From an uncultured Altererythrobacter sp. (GTDB lineage: Bacteria > Pseudomonadota > Alphaproteobacteria > Sphingomonadales > Sphingomonadaceae): a DNA stretch of 64,000 nucleotides. How positions within the stretch are numbered: position 1 is the stretch's first letter; the number at the start of each line of letters is the position of its first letter. Positions 36,345-44,708 of this stretch are shown here, in pieces. The stretch lies in assembly GCA_947492235.1 (NCBI GenBank), contig CANLLZ010000002.1, positions 620,001-684,000 on the forward strand, in the 5' to 3' direction. Under the pieces are notes generated by a model. The model was not told the origin of the DNA, searched no databases, and was given only the letters and a program-made list of their open reading frames with translations. Position numbers and translations under genes: made by a program.

Positions 36345-36982
36345 GCGCAGACTTGACCGAAGAATGGGCGCGCGCATTCATTTACGAGCGTATGCCGCAT
36401 GGGCGGCTCGGCATGTTCGAGCGTTTGGCCGATCTTCTTGCCGAGGAGAACACCCGCCAGAACTTGGTGTCGAAATCCTCTCTGGAAATGGTGTGGGTCC
36501 GGCACTTTGCCGACAGCGCGCAGATCGTTGATCATGTTTCACGTGAAACAGGCGCGTGGCTCGATCTCGGTTCCGGCGCCGGCTTCCCCGGCCTTGCATT
36601 GGCAATCATGCGCCCCGAAGCGACGATCCATTTGGTCGAATCCCGCAAGCGGCGGGTGGAATGGCTGGGGTCTGCAATCGAGTCTCTGGGCCTTGCGAAT
36701 TGCCGCATGCATGGCCAGCGGCTGGAGTTGATCGAACCGTTTCCCGTGGATGTTGTCACGGCCCGAGCCTTCGCTCCGTTGGAAAAGCTCCTCAACCTAT
36801 CCGCAGCCTTTTCCACTGTGCGGACAGAATGGGTCTTGCCGAAGGGCCGGTCGGCGGCGCAGGAATTGCAAGCGCTGAAAAAGCGCAGCCGCCAGATGTT
36901 TCACGTGGAACAATCGGCGACAGATGGGGATGCGGCCATTCTTGTGGGTCGGGGGCGTATCAAACCGGAAGGAAAGCGATGA
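36341..36982 (+). CDS. rsmG: 16S rRNA (guanine527-N7)-methyltransferase
   Basis: Methylates G527 of 16S rRNA with SAM; 213 residues. SAM motif I is [17 protein letters not shown]; further matches are [23 protein letters not shown] and [14 protein letters not shown]. It starts at a GTG overlapping the mnmG stop and ends overlapping the parA ATG. Two parS sites are embedded in its coding sequence, one encoding residues HVSRET, the other MFHVEQ. Confidence 0.95.
   Translation: MSADLTEEWARAFIYERMPHGRLGMFERLADLLAEENTRQNLVSKSSLEMVWVRHFADSAQIVDHVSRETGAWLDLGSGAGFPGLALAIMRPEATIHLVESRKRRVEWLGSAIESLGLANCRMHGQRLELIEPFPVDVVTARAFAPLEKLLNLSAAFSTVRTEWVLPKGRSAAQELQALKKRSRQMFHVEQSATDGDAAILVGRGRIKPEGKR
36535..36550. 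other. parS centromere site 2 (perfect)
   Basis: TGTTTCACGTGAAACA, an exact match to the ParB-binding consensus and a perfect palindrome, inside rsmG about 10 kb from the predicted origin. Confidence 0.95.
36897..36912. other. parS centromere site 3
   Basis: TGTTTCACGTGGAACA, one mismatch from consensus, within the 3' part of rsmG, 67 bp before the parA start. Confidence 0.87.
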
Positions 36983-37755
36983 TCAGGATTGCGATTGCGA
37001 ACCAGAAGGGCGGGGTGGGGAAGACCACCACCGCCATAAACATCGCGACGGCCATGGCCGCCACCGGATGGAAAACGCTGCTGATCGATCTCGATCCGCA
37101 GGGAAACGCCTCCACCGGCATGGGTGTATCGACTGAAGATCGCGCGCAGTCGAGCTATGAATTACTGGTCGATCAGGTTCCGCTGTCAGAATGCATCCAG
37201 CCCAGCAGCATTCCCGGGCTCGACGTGCTTCCTGCCACAGTCGACTTGAGTGGAGCGGAGGTGGAGCTGGTATCCGTAACGGACCGCACGGACCGCCTGC
37301 GGGCCGCGCTGGATGGGCATACCGGCCACGATATCTGTTTCATTGATTGCCCGCCTTCACTCGGGCTGCTGACCTTGAATGCCCTGGGGGCGGCGAACAC
37401 TCTGTTGGTGCCGCTGCAATGTGAGTTCTTTGCGCTCGAAGGCCTGAGCCAGCTTTTGCAGACGGTTGAGCGCGTGCAACAGCGGTTTAATCCCGATCTC
37501 GGAATTATCGGCGTTGCGCTGACCATGTTCGACCGCCGCAACCGCCTGACCGATCAGGTGGCCGATGATGTGCGCGATTGCCTAGGTGGTCTGGTGTTCG
37601 AATCCGTCATTCCGCGCAATGTCCGGCTGTCCGAAGCGCCAAGCCATGGCCTTCCGGCACTGGTCTATGACCACGCCTGCGCTGGCAGCCGCGCTTACAT
37701 GGCGCTCGCCCGGGAACTGATCGGACGCCTGCCTGAAGAGAGGAAAGCCGCATGA
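36979..37755 (+). CDS. parA: Chromosome partitioning ATPase ParA
   Basis: A 258-residue ParA/Soj ATPase that moves the ParB-parS complex. The deviant Walker A KGGVGKTT is at residues 10-17 with the signature Lys, and later motifs are LLIDLDPQGNASTG and FIDCPPSLGLLTLNAL. It is short, with no N-terminal DNA-binding domain, so chromosomal rather than plasmid type Ia. The start overlaps the rsmG stop (ATGA), and the stop overlaps the parB start (ATGA). Confidence 0.97.
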   Translation: MIRIAIANQKGGVGKTTTAINIATAMAATGWKTLLIDLDPQGNASTGMGVSTEDRAQSSYELLVDQVPLSECIQPSSIPGLDVLPATVDLSGAEVELVSVTDRTDRLRAALDGHTGHDICFIDCPPSLGLLTLNALGAANTLLVPLQCEFFALEGLSQLLQTVERVQQRFNPDLGIIGVALTMFDRRNRLTDQVADDVRDCLGGLVFESVIPRNVRLSEAPSHGLPALVYDHACAGSRAYMALARELIGRLPEERKAA

Positions 37756-38732
37756 GCAAGTCCGACGAGCCAATCTATCTCTCGCCCATTCCGCGCAAGG
37801 CTGCCGACCGCAAGCAGAAGCTTGGCAAGGGACTGGGCGCCCTGATGGGCGAAACCCGGCGCGAAGAACCGCTGGTAACGAGCGGGCAGGGGAGTGCGCC
37901 GGCATCCGGTTCGCGTGAAGCGCCCGCTGGAAATGGCCTCGCCTCGATTCCTGTCGCGTCGATCGAGCCGCTTCCCGGCCAGCCACGGACCGTCTTCGAT
38001 CCGGCTTCGCTGGACGAGCTCGCTGCGTCAATCGCCCAGCGCGGCGTTATCCAGCCGATTATCGTGCGCCCGCTCTCGGGCGACAAATATCAGCTCGTCG
38101 CGGGCGAGCGTCGGTGGAGGGCAGCGCAAAAGGCGCGTCTCCACGAAATTCCGGCACTGGTTCGCGATCTGGACAAGCGCGAGGTTATGGCGCTGGCGCT
38201 GATCGAGAACCTGCAGCGCGTCGATCTCAACCCGATCGAGGAGGCGCGCGCCTATCGCCGTCTCGCTGACGAGGAGGGCCTGAGCCAAAGCGACATTGCA
38301 AGCATGGTCGACAAATCGCGCAGCCATGTGGCGAACCTTCAGCGATTGCTGACTTTGCCGGACGATGTGGTGGACCTGGTGGAGCGCGGTGATCTGTCCA
38401 TGGGCCATGCCCGTGCGCTTGTGGGCCATAAAGAAGCCTCTGCGCTGGCGAGCGATGCGGTGCGGCGTTCCCTCTCAGTGCGCGACATGGAGAAACTGGC
38501 CAAGGGCGGGATTGCCCCGGGCAAAAGCGCGGTCAAAGCGCAAACGCCCTCGCGCGATCCCGTAAAGGACGCCGATATAGCGGCGGTCCAACGGCATCTG
38601 GAGGAGTTTCTCGGCCTGTCGGTACGTATCAAAACGGACACCGATCCCCGTACGGGCGCGGTGACAATACGTTACAAAACGCTCGATCAGCTGGATCTGA
38701 TTTGCCAGCGTCTGACTGGCGGGGATATCTAA
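37752..38732 (+). CDS. parB: Chromosome partitioning protein ParB
   Basis: CTP-dependent DNA clamp that loads at parS; 326 residues. The N-terminus KLGKGLGALMGE is the ParA-activating region. The CTP-binding domain has LPGQPRTVFDP, GVIQPIIVRP and GERRWRAAQKA. The helix-turn-helix is at LSQSDIASMVDKSRSHVANLQRLL, and the C-terminal dimer domain ends in LICQRLTGGDI. Three parS sites within 3.4 kb upstream complete the system. Confidence 0.97.
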   Translation: MSKSDEPIYLSPIPRKAADRKQKLGKGLGALMGETRREEPLVTSGQGSAPASGSREAPAGNGLASIPVASIEPLPGQPRTVFDPASLDELAASIAQRGVIQPIIVRPLSGDKYQLVAGERRWRAAQKARLHEIPALVRDLDKREVMALALIENLQRVDLNPIEEARAYRRLADEEGLSQSDIASMVDKSRSHVANLQRLLTLPDDVVDLVERGDLSMGHARALVGHKEASALASDAVRRSLSVRDMEKLAKGGIAPGKSAVKAQTPSRDPVKDADIAAVQRHLEEFLGLSVRIKTDTDPRTGAVTIRYKTLDQLDLICQRLTGGDI

Positions 38733-38765
38733 ACCACTGAAATTATTTGAGGTATGGTCCAAAAA

Positions 38766-38796
38766 GTTAACGCAAAACCGTTCACGCGTTAACCAT
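38766..38796 (+). promoter_or_regulatory. Inverted repeat with CtrA-like half-site upstream of the pilin gene
   Basis: GTTAACGC (38766-38773) and GCGTTAAC (38786-38793) form a perfect inverted repeat with a 12-bp spacer. The right arm runs into TTAACCAT (38789-38796), the half-site form recognised by CtrA in several alphaproteobacteria. It lies about 135 bp before the pilin ATG. The spacing is not the classical TTAA-N7-TTAA. Confidence 0.45.
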
Positions 38797-38854
38797 GTCC
38801 ACCAACAAAACCCTTACTTGGTAGTTCTACCTAAAGTCCACGAACGGATGGAGA

Positions 38855-38899
38855 CCCGTTCGAACGGGGCCGGTCACAGCTTGTCCCCGTCCAGGGACA
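38855..38899 (+). other. Two hairpin-forming palindromes in the pilin leader
   Basis: A 14-bp perfect palindrome, CCCGTTCGAACGGG (38855-38868), is followed by TGTCCC (38882-38887) paired with GGGACA (38894-38899). If transcribed, they would form structures in the 5' leader of the pilin mRNA and could affect its stability or translation. No T-run follows, so terminators are unlikely. Confidence 0.45.
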
Positions 38900-38929
38900 C
38901 TGAAGACCAAATTTGTAAGGGATTTTACC

Positions 38930-39565
38930 ATGAAAACGTTTTTCCGCGGCGCTGCCGCTACCGCTGTTGCCGCTGTCGCTGTCGCAGCCATGCCTGCCAT
39001 GGCTCAGACTGCTGGTGACCCGAACGCCAACCAGGCTGACGCCGACGCTCGCGCTGAAATTCTGGCCGGCCTGACGCTGACCAATGTTGCAGGCAGTTCG
39101 CTCGACTTCGGTTCGATCGTCGTTCTCGGCGCCGGGACCGTATCCGTACCTTCCGATGGTAGCGCCATCAGCTGCCCGGCAGCCGCCGCTGTCTGCTCCG
39201 GCACGACCGACGTTGCCGAGTTCGAAGTCTCGGGCTCCGACGGCAAGGCTGTCAGCATCACGCTGCCCGACGCTTCGGCAGCTACCGACGAACTGCAGTT
39301 CGATGACGGTGTGACCGTCCACTCGATTGACATCACCGAGTTCGAAACCAACGCCAAGCTCGATTCGACCACGCAGGTTGTTGATGGCCTGGGTGTTCCG
39401 GTTTTCGATCCGATCACCGGTGCTCCGATCTTCGTCCAGTATGACGGTGTTCTGCTCGCTGGCGGCACGGCCACCTTCCCGGTCGGTGGTTCGATCGCTC
39501 TGGTCGCCGGTCAGGAGCCGGGCCTGTACGAGCACACCTTCACGGTTGAAGTGAACTACAACTAA
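38930..39565 (+). CDS. DUF4402 pilin-like structural subunit
   Basis: A 211-residue exported protein, signal peptide residues 1-25 (ending AMAQ). The mature N-terminus has ARAEILAGLTLTNVAGSSLDFGSIV, the DUF4402 signature, and the C-terminus HTFTVEVNYN is an alternating strand as in fimbrial subunits. Two Cys (SCPAAAAVCSG) may form a disulfide. Codon choice is strongly biased to preferred codons, suggesting high expression. AAGGGA precedes the ATG. A chaperone and usher gene follow on the same strand, so it is probably the major subunit of that fimbria. Confidence 0.8.
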   Translation: MKTFFRGAAATAVAAVAVAAMPAMAQTAGDPNANQADADARAEILAGLTLTNVAGSSLDFGSIVVLGAGTVSVPSDGSAISCPAAAAVCSGTTDVAEFEVSGSDGKAVSITLPDASAATDELQFDDGVTVHSIDITEFETNAKLDSTTQVVDGLGVPVFDPITGAPIFVQYDGVLLAGGTATFPVGGSIALVAGQEPGLYEHTFTVEVNYN

Positions 39566-39572
39566 TCGCTGC

Positions 39573-39588
39573 TGCCCCTGCCGGGGCA
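39573..39588 (+). terminator. Hairpin after the pilin gene (attenuator-like)
   Basis: TGCCCC-tgcc-GGGGCA begins 8 bp after the stop and overlaps a second possible stem, GCACACG with CGTGTGC (39586-39592 and 39608-39614). No T-run follows. It may protect the abundant pilin mRNA 3' end or reduce read-through into the chaperone gene, as in other pilin operons. Confidence 0.45.
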
Positions 39589-39681
39589 CACGAACGAAAA
39601 CGGGGGCCGTGTGCTGGAAAGCGCGCGGCCTCTGTCGTTTCAGCCGCTTGTTTCAATCGCTCGACCGCCCACAGGCCCAGC

Positions 39682-39696
39682 TTAGCAGGCTGTTAA
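39682..39696 (+). promoter_or_regulatory. CtrA-like box upstream of the chaperone gene
   Basis: TTAG-N7-TTAA, one mismatch from the CtrA consensus TTAA-N7-TTAA, with the right half continuing as TTAACC. It lies 70 bp before the chaperone ATG. CtrA itself is not in the window. Confidence 0.45.
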
Positions 39697-39766
39697 CCCT
39701 CTTTAGATAGGAACTGTTCTTGACCGCTCGCGCCTTTCCCGCGTGAGCCCAGGGAGCACGAGAATC

Positions 39767-40603
39767 ATGATCAACCGCCTTGCCCGCCATGCCACCAAGA
39801 TTGCCATGGCTTCCCTCCTTGCCGGTGCAGCGATTGCGCCGGTTCCCGCGAGTGCACAGGGAGACCTGCTGGTCGCGCCGACGCGTGTGATTCTCGACGG
39901 TCGCCGCGGCGCGCAGGTAATCCTGAGCAATATCGGCAGCGAAGAAGCCACCTACCGGATCGGTATGGTGCTGCGCCGGATGGGCCCTGATGGCAATCTC
40001 GTCGAGGTTTCCAAGGAAGAAGCTAACGCACTGGAAGCTGCGGCGCTTTCTATGGTCCGGTACGCTCCCCGGCGCATCAAATTGCCCCCCGGCCAACCGC
40101 AGGCGGTGCGGATCGCAGCGCGTCCCGACGCGGAATTGCCCGATGGCGAATACCGCGTCCATCTCTCTTTCAATGCCATTCCCAAGCCCCGTCCTGCCGT
40201 GTCCGACGGCACGCCGGCACAGGGACTCTCGGTGAAGCTCATCCCGATTTACGGGGTGACCATCCCGCTGATTATCCGCCATGGCCAGGTTCAGGCCAAT
40301 GCCGCCATCGACACGGCCCGCATGCTCCAGACCAATGACGGACGGCCGATCCTGTCCTTCGCGATCGAGCGTTCGGGCGATGCCTCGGTGTTTGGCGATC
40401 TGGTTGCCATTCCGGCGCGCGGGGAACCCATGTTTCTCGCACGCGGAGTGGCGGTTTATCCCGAACTCGACCGCCGGATGGTCAATGTGGTCCTGAGCGA
40501 GGAACAAGCTGCGGTCATGCGCGGCAAAGTCCGGCTGGAATATCGCGAACCGCCCGAGCGTGGTGGTGATGTGATTGCCGCAATCGATACGGATCTGGGT
40601 TAA
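39767..40603 (+). CDS. PapD-like periplasmic fimbrial chaperone
   Basis: A 278-residue protein with signal peptide (residues 1-30, ending ASAQ). The N-terminal Ig-like domain starts LLVAPTRVILDGRRGAQVILSN and carries RRIKLPPGQPQAVRI, as in pilus chaperones that hold subunits by donor-strand complementation. The second domain begins near GVTIPLIIRHGQ. AGGGAG is a good ribosome-binding site. It lies between the pilin and the usher genes. It is divergent from classical PapD and fits the chaperones that accompany DUF4402 subunits. Confidence 0.82.
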   Translation: MINRLARHATKIAMASLLAGAAIAPVPASAQGDLLVAPTRVILDGRRGAQVILSNIGSEEATYRIGMVLRRMGPDGNLVEVSKEEANALEAAALSMVRYAPRRIKLPPGQPQAVRIAARPDAELPDGEYRVHLSFNAIPKPRPAVSDGTPAQGLSVKLIPIYGVTIPLIIRHGQVQANAAIDTARMLQTNDGRPILSFAIERSGDASVFGDLVAIPARGEPMFLARGVAVYPELDRRMVNVVLSEEQAAVMRGKVRLEYREPPERGGDVIAAIDTDLG

Positions 40604-40666
40604 AGCCCGGGAGCGCGAGCGGAGCCCCCCGGACTTCCCGGCCACGCTCCGCAAGTGCCCACCCCG

Positions 40667-43429
40667 ATGTCGATCCGCCACATCTTGCGAGACACTCCCT
40701 TAGGGAGAATGGGCGCTGCCGCAGCATTTGCGGCAGCGCTTTCCGGCGTTTCGGCCTCTCCCGCATTCGCGCAGGATGGCGCGCGCGGATTCGCCGTCGA
40801 GGAAGACGATTTTCTGATGCTGCAGATGAAAGTCGGCAGCTATTCCATGCCACTCGAAATTCGCGGCTACCAAATCAACGACGGCGACGATATCTGCCTT
40901 GATCTGGCCGACGTCATTCAGTCGCTCGACCTGCCGGTCCGGCTCGACAAGAAGTCGCGCCGCGCAACTGGCTGGTTGTTCTCCGAAGATCAGTCTTTCA
41001 CACTCGACCGGGCGGCTGGCACGGTACAAAACGTGAACAATGGTCGTGCGCCGGTGGCGGGAGACATTACCGATACGCCCGAGGGCTGGTGCGTCGAAAC
41101 AGGGGCGCTGTCCCGCTGGTTCGGTGTGACGTTCCGGCCCGACATATACAATGCGGTGGTTTCGCTCGAAAGCGACACAAAACTCCCCTTTATCGAGGCG
41201 ATCGAGCGCAGAAGTCGCGCGGCGCGACTTCGCCCGAAGAAAAATGGCTTCGATCTCGCCGAATATCCCCGCGCCGATGCCGATTACCGTGTCTGGCGCA
41301 CGCCCTCGGTCGATGTTGTTGCGCGGACCGACGCGCGCAAGGTCAGCGGCAACGGGACGAATGTGACGGGGCGCTATGAGCTGTTTGCCGCAGGCGAGCT
41401 GCTGGGTGCCAGCGTCGAAGCCCGCCTGGCTTCCGACAATTCGCTCAAACCCCAATCCCTGCGTGTGCGGGCCTTCCGACAGGATCCCGATGGCAATCTT
41501 CTTGGTCCGTTAAAGGCGACGCAAGTGGTCGCGGGCGATGTTACCGGCGAACAGGGGCGTTTGACCGCCTTTGGCGGCGTCGGGCGCGGTGCCTACATCT
41601 CCAATCAACCGCTGGGGCGGACAAATTTGTTCACCACCACCGTCTTGCGAGGCACTCTGCCGGCGGGATGGGATGCAGAGCTCTATCGCAACGGCCAGCT
41701 GATCGCGTTTCAGGCGGAGGCCCGCGACGGGCGGTATGAATTCGAGGATGTCGAGCTGTTCTATGGCCGCAACGATTTCGAAGTCGTGCTGTACGGGCCG
41801 CAAGGGCAGGAGAAGCGCGAACGCACGTCGCAGCCCGTCGGGTACAACACGATCGAGCCGGGCAAGACCTATTACTGGGCCCACGCGCTGCAGGACAACA
41901 CCAGCCTGCTAGAGATCGGCACACAAGCCACAATTCCGGGGCAAGTGCGCGGGACATGGCGTCTTGGGGCCGGGTTGGAGCACGGGATCGACGAACAGAC
42001 TTCGATTGCGGCGGGCGTCCACAGTATTTCCCTGCGCGGGCGAAGACGAAACTACGCGGAGGCAACGCTCAACCGCACGCTTGGCAGCTGGCAAATAGAG
42101 GCGACGGGTGCCGCCGATGATACGGGGGCGTTTGCCGCGCGTGCGGCGGCTGCGGGCCGGGTGGGCCGGTTCAACCTCGGCGCTAATGCGCTGTGGGTGA
42201 ATGGCGGGTTCGAAAGCGAATTTGTCGCGCCCGGCACGGCGCATCAGTTCGGCCTGCGCGCCGATACTTCGCTGCGGCTGGGGAGATTTTCCCTGCCTTT
42301 ACAGGCATCTGTCAACCGGATCACGCTGAAGAACGGCTCCTCGGCAACCCAGCTGGGCGCTGCAACATCGTTTAATTTCAGAGGGTTAAGCCTCACCAGC
42401 CAATTGTCGCACCAGATTGCGGATGATGCTGTGGCGGGCGAGCTGGACACCCAGACCGAGCTGAAATTGCTGGCCAATGCGCGGGTATTCGGGCTGCGGC
42501 TGAGGGGATCGGCGGAAATCGGGCTTGGGGGGCGGGACACCGGCCTGCGTTCTGTCCGTGTCGCCACCCGCAAAGCCGTCGGCGAGCGGTCGGATCTGTC
42601 GGTCAATGTCGACTATCTGCCCAAGTCCGATACCGGCTTCTTCAATCTCGGCTTCACCCGCCTGTTCGACCAGTTCGCGATGACGGCCAATACCAGCTAC
42701 AGCACGGCGGGCGCTTTCGGGGCAGGCCTGTCGCTTGCGTTCAGCCTGGGACCTGACCCGGCCAATGGCGGGGTGCGTGTGACGAGTGACCGGATTGCCC
42801 GGCGCGGGCAGGCAGTGGTCAGCGTGTTCCTCGACGAAAACGGCGATGGCGTGCGCGGTGAGGAGGAGCCCTTCTTGCCGGAAGTCGATGCCGCTGCGGG
42901 CATGCGCATCAGCCAGCAACCGACCAATGAGGATGGCCGCACACTGATCGATGGGCTGCAGCCCTACAAACCGATTCTGGTTCGCCTCGACGAAGGATCG
43001 CTGGGTGATCCCTATCTCGCTCCGGGCTCTGTCGGCACCGTGATTGTCCCGCGCCCGGGCGTGCCGCTTTCGGTGGAGCTGCCGGTGACGCGTTCGGGAG
43101 AGGTCGAGGGCTTGCTGCTGTCCACCAGCGGGTACGAGATGCAGGGCGTCCAGCTGGAGCTGCTCGATGCAAGAGGGCAGGTCGTGTCCGAAACGGTCAG
43201 CGAGTTTGACGGGTTCTTCCTGTTCGACCGCGTGCCCTATGGCACTTATCGCCTGCGGGTTGCGCCCGGCATGGCGCGGCGACTGGAAGTGAAGGCCGAT
43301 CTGGAAAGCGGGATCCGTGTGGGTCAGCCGGATGAAATCGCGCGGCTGGGCACCATAAAGATGGAAGCCGGACCGCCCCTCACGATCGCCACTGGCGAGA
43401 GCGTGGAAGAGGGCGCGCCCGGCTCCTGA
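40667..43429 (+). CDS. Usher-like outer-membrane protein with C-terminal Cna-B-like domain
   Basis: A 920-residue exported protein; signal peptide ends near ASPAFAQ (about residue 36). Residues about 45-160 form an N-terminal domain. A long alternating beta region (about 230-700) looks like a 24-strand usher barrel with the middle segment ELYRNGQLIAFQAEARDG and FYGRNDFEVVLYGPQGQ, typical of ushers. Residues about 715-880 carry VFLDENGDGVRGEEEP and GEVEGLLLSTSGYEMQGVQL, a Cna-B/carboxypeptidase-regulatory-like fold. The ATG at 40667 is preferred to a GTG at 40655; no clear ribosome-binding site. Confidence 0.75.
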   Translation: MSIRHILRDTPLGRMGAAAAFAAALSGVSASPAFAQDGARGFAVEEDDFLMLQMKVGSYSMPLEIRGYQINDGDDICLDLADVIQSLDLPVRLDKKSRRATGWLFSEDQSFTLDRAAGTVQNVNNGRAPVAGDITDTPEGWCVETGALSRWFGVTFRPDIYNAVVSLESDTKLPFIEAIERRSRAARLRPKKNGFDLAEYPRADADYRVWRTPSVDVVARTDARKVSGNGTNVTGRYELFAAGELLGASVEARLASDNSLKPQSLRVRAFRQDPDGNLLGPLKATQVVAGDVTGEQGRLTAFGGVGRGAYISNQPLGRTNLFTTTVLRGTLPAGWDAELYRNGQLIAFQAEARDGRYEFEDVELFYGRNDFEVVLYGPQGQEKRERTSQPVGYNTIEPGKTYYWAHALQDNTSLLEIGTQATIPGQVRGTWRLGAGLEHGIDEQTSIAAGVHSISLRGRRRNYAEATLNRTLGSWQIEATGAADDTGAFAARAAAAGRVGRFNLGANALWVNGGFESEFVAPGTAHQFGLRADTSLRLGRFSLPLQASVNRITLKNGSSATQLGAATSFNFRGLSLTSQLSHQIADDAVAGELDTQTELKLLANARVFGLRLRGSAEIGLGGRDTGLRSVRVATRKAVGERSDLSVNVDYLPKSDTGFFNLGFTRLFDQFAMTANTSYSTAGAFGAGLSLAFSLGPDPANGGVRVTSDRIARRGQAVVSVFLDENGDGVRGEEEPFLPEVDAAAGMRISQQPTNEDGRTLIDGLQPYKPILVRLDEGSLGDPYLAPGSVGTVIVPRPGVPLSVELPVTRSGEVEGLLLSTSGYEMQGVQLELLDARGQVVSETVSEFDGFFLFDRVPYGTYRLRVAPGMARRLEVKADLESGIRVGQPDEIARLGTIKMEAGPPLTIATGESVEEGAPGS

Positions 43430-43449
43430 TCCGAAGATTTGCGGGGGTG

Positions 43450-44517
43450 TTACTGCCCCTTGATGTACTTCACGTGGGTAACCGGCTTCTGCTTGATATA
43501 GCGGACCGGCTGCGGTGCGGGGTGGTGCACGGTCACTGTCTCGTACTCGACATGCTCCACCGGCACATCGACCCATTCCTCGGTGACATATTCGCGGATG
43601 ACCGGCCGTGAAATCGGATAGGTCGTCACATAGGCCATGGCAGGCACATAGGTGTAGGCTTGGTAGCCGTAGGCATAGCCCTGATGACCATAGCCGTAGC
43701 CGTACGCGTGCTGGCCGTATCCGCCCTGAGCATAGCCACCCTGGCCGTAGCCGCCGCGCTCCCAGTTCTCGAGATAGGCTTTGCACTCTTTCAGATAAGG
43801 ATTGCCGCCCACTGCAGAGCCAATAGCCGATCCGATGGCCAGCCCGGCCAGACCGCCGACACCGGCACCGATCAGCGTTCCGCCCAGGCGCTCGCTATCA
43901 GCGACGCGGTTACCGATCACCCCGCCGGCAATTGCGCCCAGAAGGCCGCCGGTGGTCGCTCCGCGATTCTTGCGGCGGCGCAATTCATCTTCACAATTGT
44001 CGAGCCATCCGCTGCGATCGAAGCTGGGCGCAGGCGGCAGCGGCGGGCCGCCGTGATGCGCGACGGGCTGTGCGGGATAGTGCGGAGCCTGCGTATGCGC
44101 ATGCGGCTGCGAGGGGTAATGCTGCGGAACCGTGGGCACTTGATGCGTCTGGTGCGTCTGCGGCGCAGGGATTGTTTGGGGTACCGGCTGCGGGATTGGC
44201 TGTGCATGCCCCGGCATCGGCGGGGTGTATCCGCCATTCTCGACTGTGCCGTGATAGGAAGCGGGCCGCACCACTTCGACTTCCCGCTCATAGCTCACCG
44301 GATAAGGCGATGCCGTGCGATAGGTTGTGGGCGCCGGGATGGCCTGAACCACAGGCTCGCTGGTGAACACGGTCTGCGCCTCGGCAGCCGGCAGCGGCTG
44401 GGCGAATTCATATTCGGTCTGTTCGTAGGACATTTCCTGCGCCGCAAGGGCGGGCGATGCTCCGACGGCAACAGCGACGAGCGCCGTCCCGGCGGCGAAA
44501 CTTTGGCGGATCGTCAT
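43450..44517 (-). CDS. Exported glycine-zipper protein with Tyr/Gly/His-rich tail
   Basis: A 355-residue protein: signal peptide 1-26; a Pro/His/Gln-rich disordered region (about 98-165); a glycine-zipper segment (187-238) with GLLGAIAGGVIGN and IGAGVGGLAGLAIGSAIG; then a low-complexity Tyr/Gly stretch (255-290, repeats such as GGYGQ and GYAYGY); and a conserved tail rich in Val, Tyr and Thr. Cys175 and Cys245 flank the zipper. It resembles membrane-inserting envelope glycine-zipper proteins. Convergent with the usher, 20 bp away. Function unknown. Confidence 0.75.
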   Translation of the reverse strand: MTIRQSFAAGTALVAVAVGASPALAAQEMSYEQTEYEFAQPLPAAEAQTVFTSEPVVQAIPAPTTYRTASPYPVSYEREVEVVRPASYHGTVENGGYTPPMPGHAQPIPQPVPQTIPAPQTHQTHQVPTVPQHYPSQPHAHTQAPHYPAQPVAHHGGPPLPPAPSFDRSGWLDNCEDELRRRKNRGATTGGLLGAIAGGVIGNRVADSERLGGTLIGAGVGGLAGLAIGSAIGSAVGGNPYLKECKAYLENWERGGYGQGGYAQGGYGQHAYGYGYGHQGYAYGYQAYTYVPAMAYVTTYPISRPVIREYVTEEWVDVPVEHVEYETVTVHHPAPQPVRYIKQKPVTHVKYIKGQ

Positions 44518-44708
44518 GGTATTTCCCCTTCATCAATCGGCGCTTTGGACAACCACCAGAATGGGGCGACTCCTTGCCGTTAAGAGAAAATCTACCATCG
44601 TGTGCCGCAGAGTCAGCGGGCTGGCGGGCCGCTGTCCCGTTTCGGGGCAAAAGGCCCCTGTGTTAACCGTGCTGGCCTGGCATCCTGAATCGCAATGAAA
44701 ATCGCGCG

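Noticed and set aside
43468-43480. TTCACGTGGG resembling part of parS
   Set aside because: Only half of the palindrome matches, and it is inside the coding end of the glycine-zipper gene.
42386-43786. 466-codon open frame on the minus strand opposite the usher gene
   Set aside because: Antisense to the usher coding sequence, Arg/His/Gly-rich composition without domain, no ribosome-binding site.
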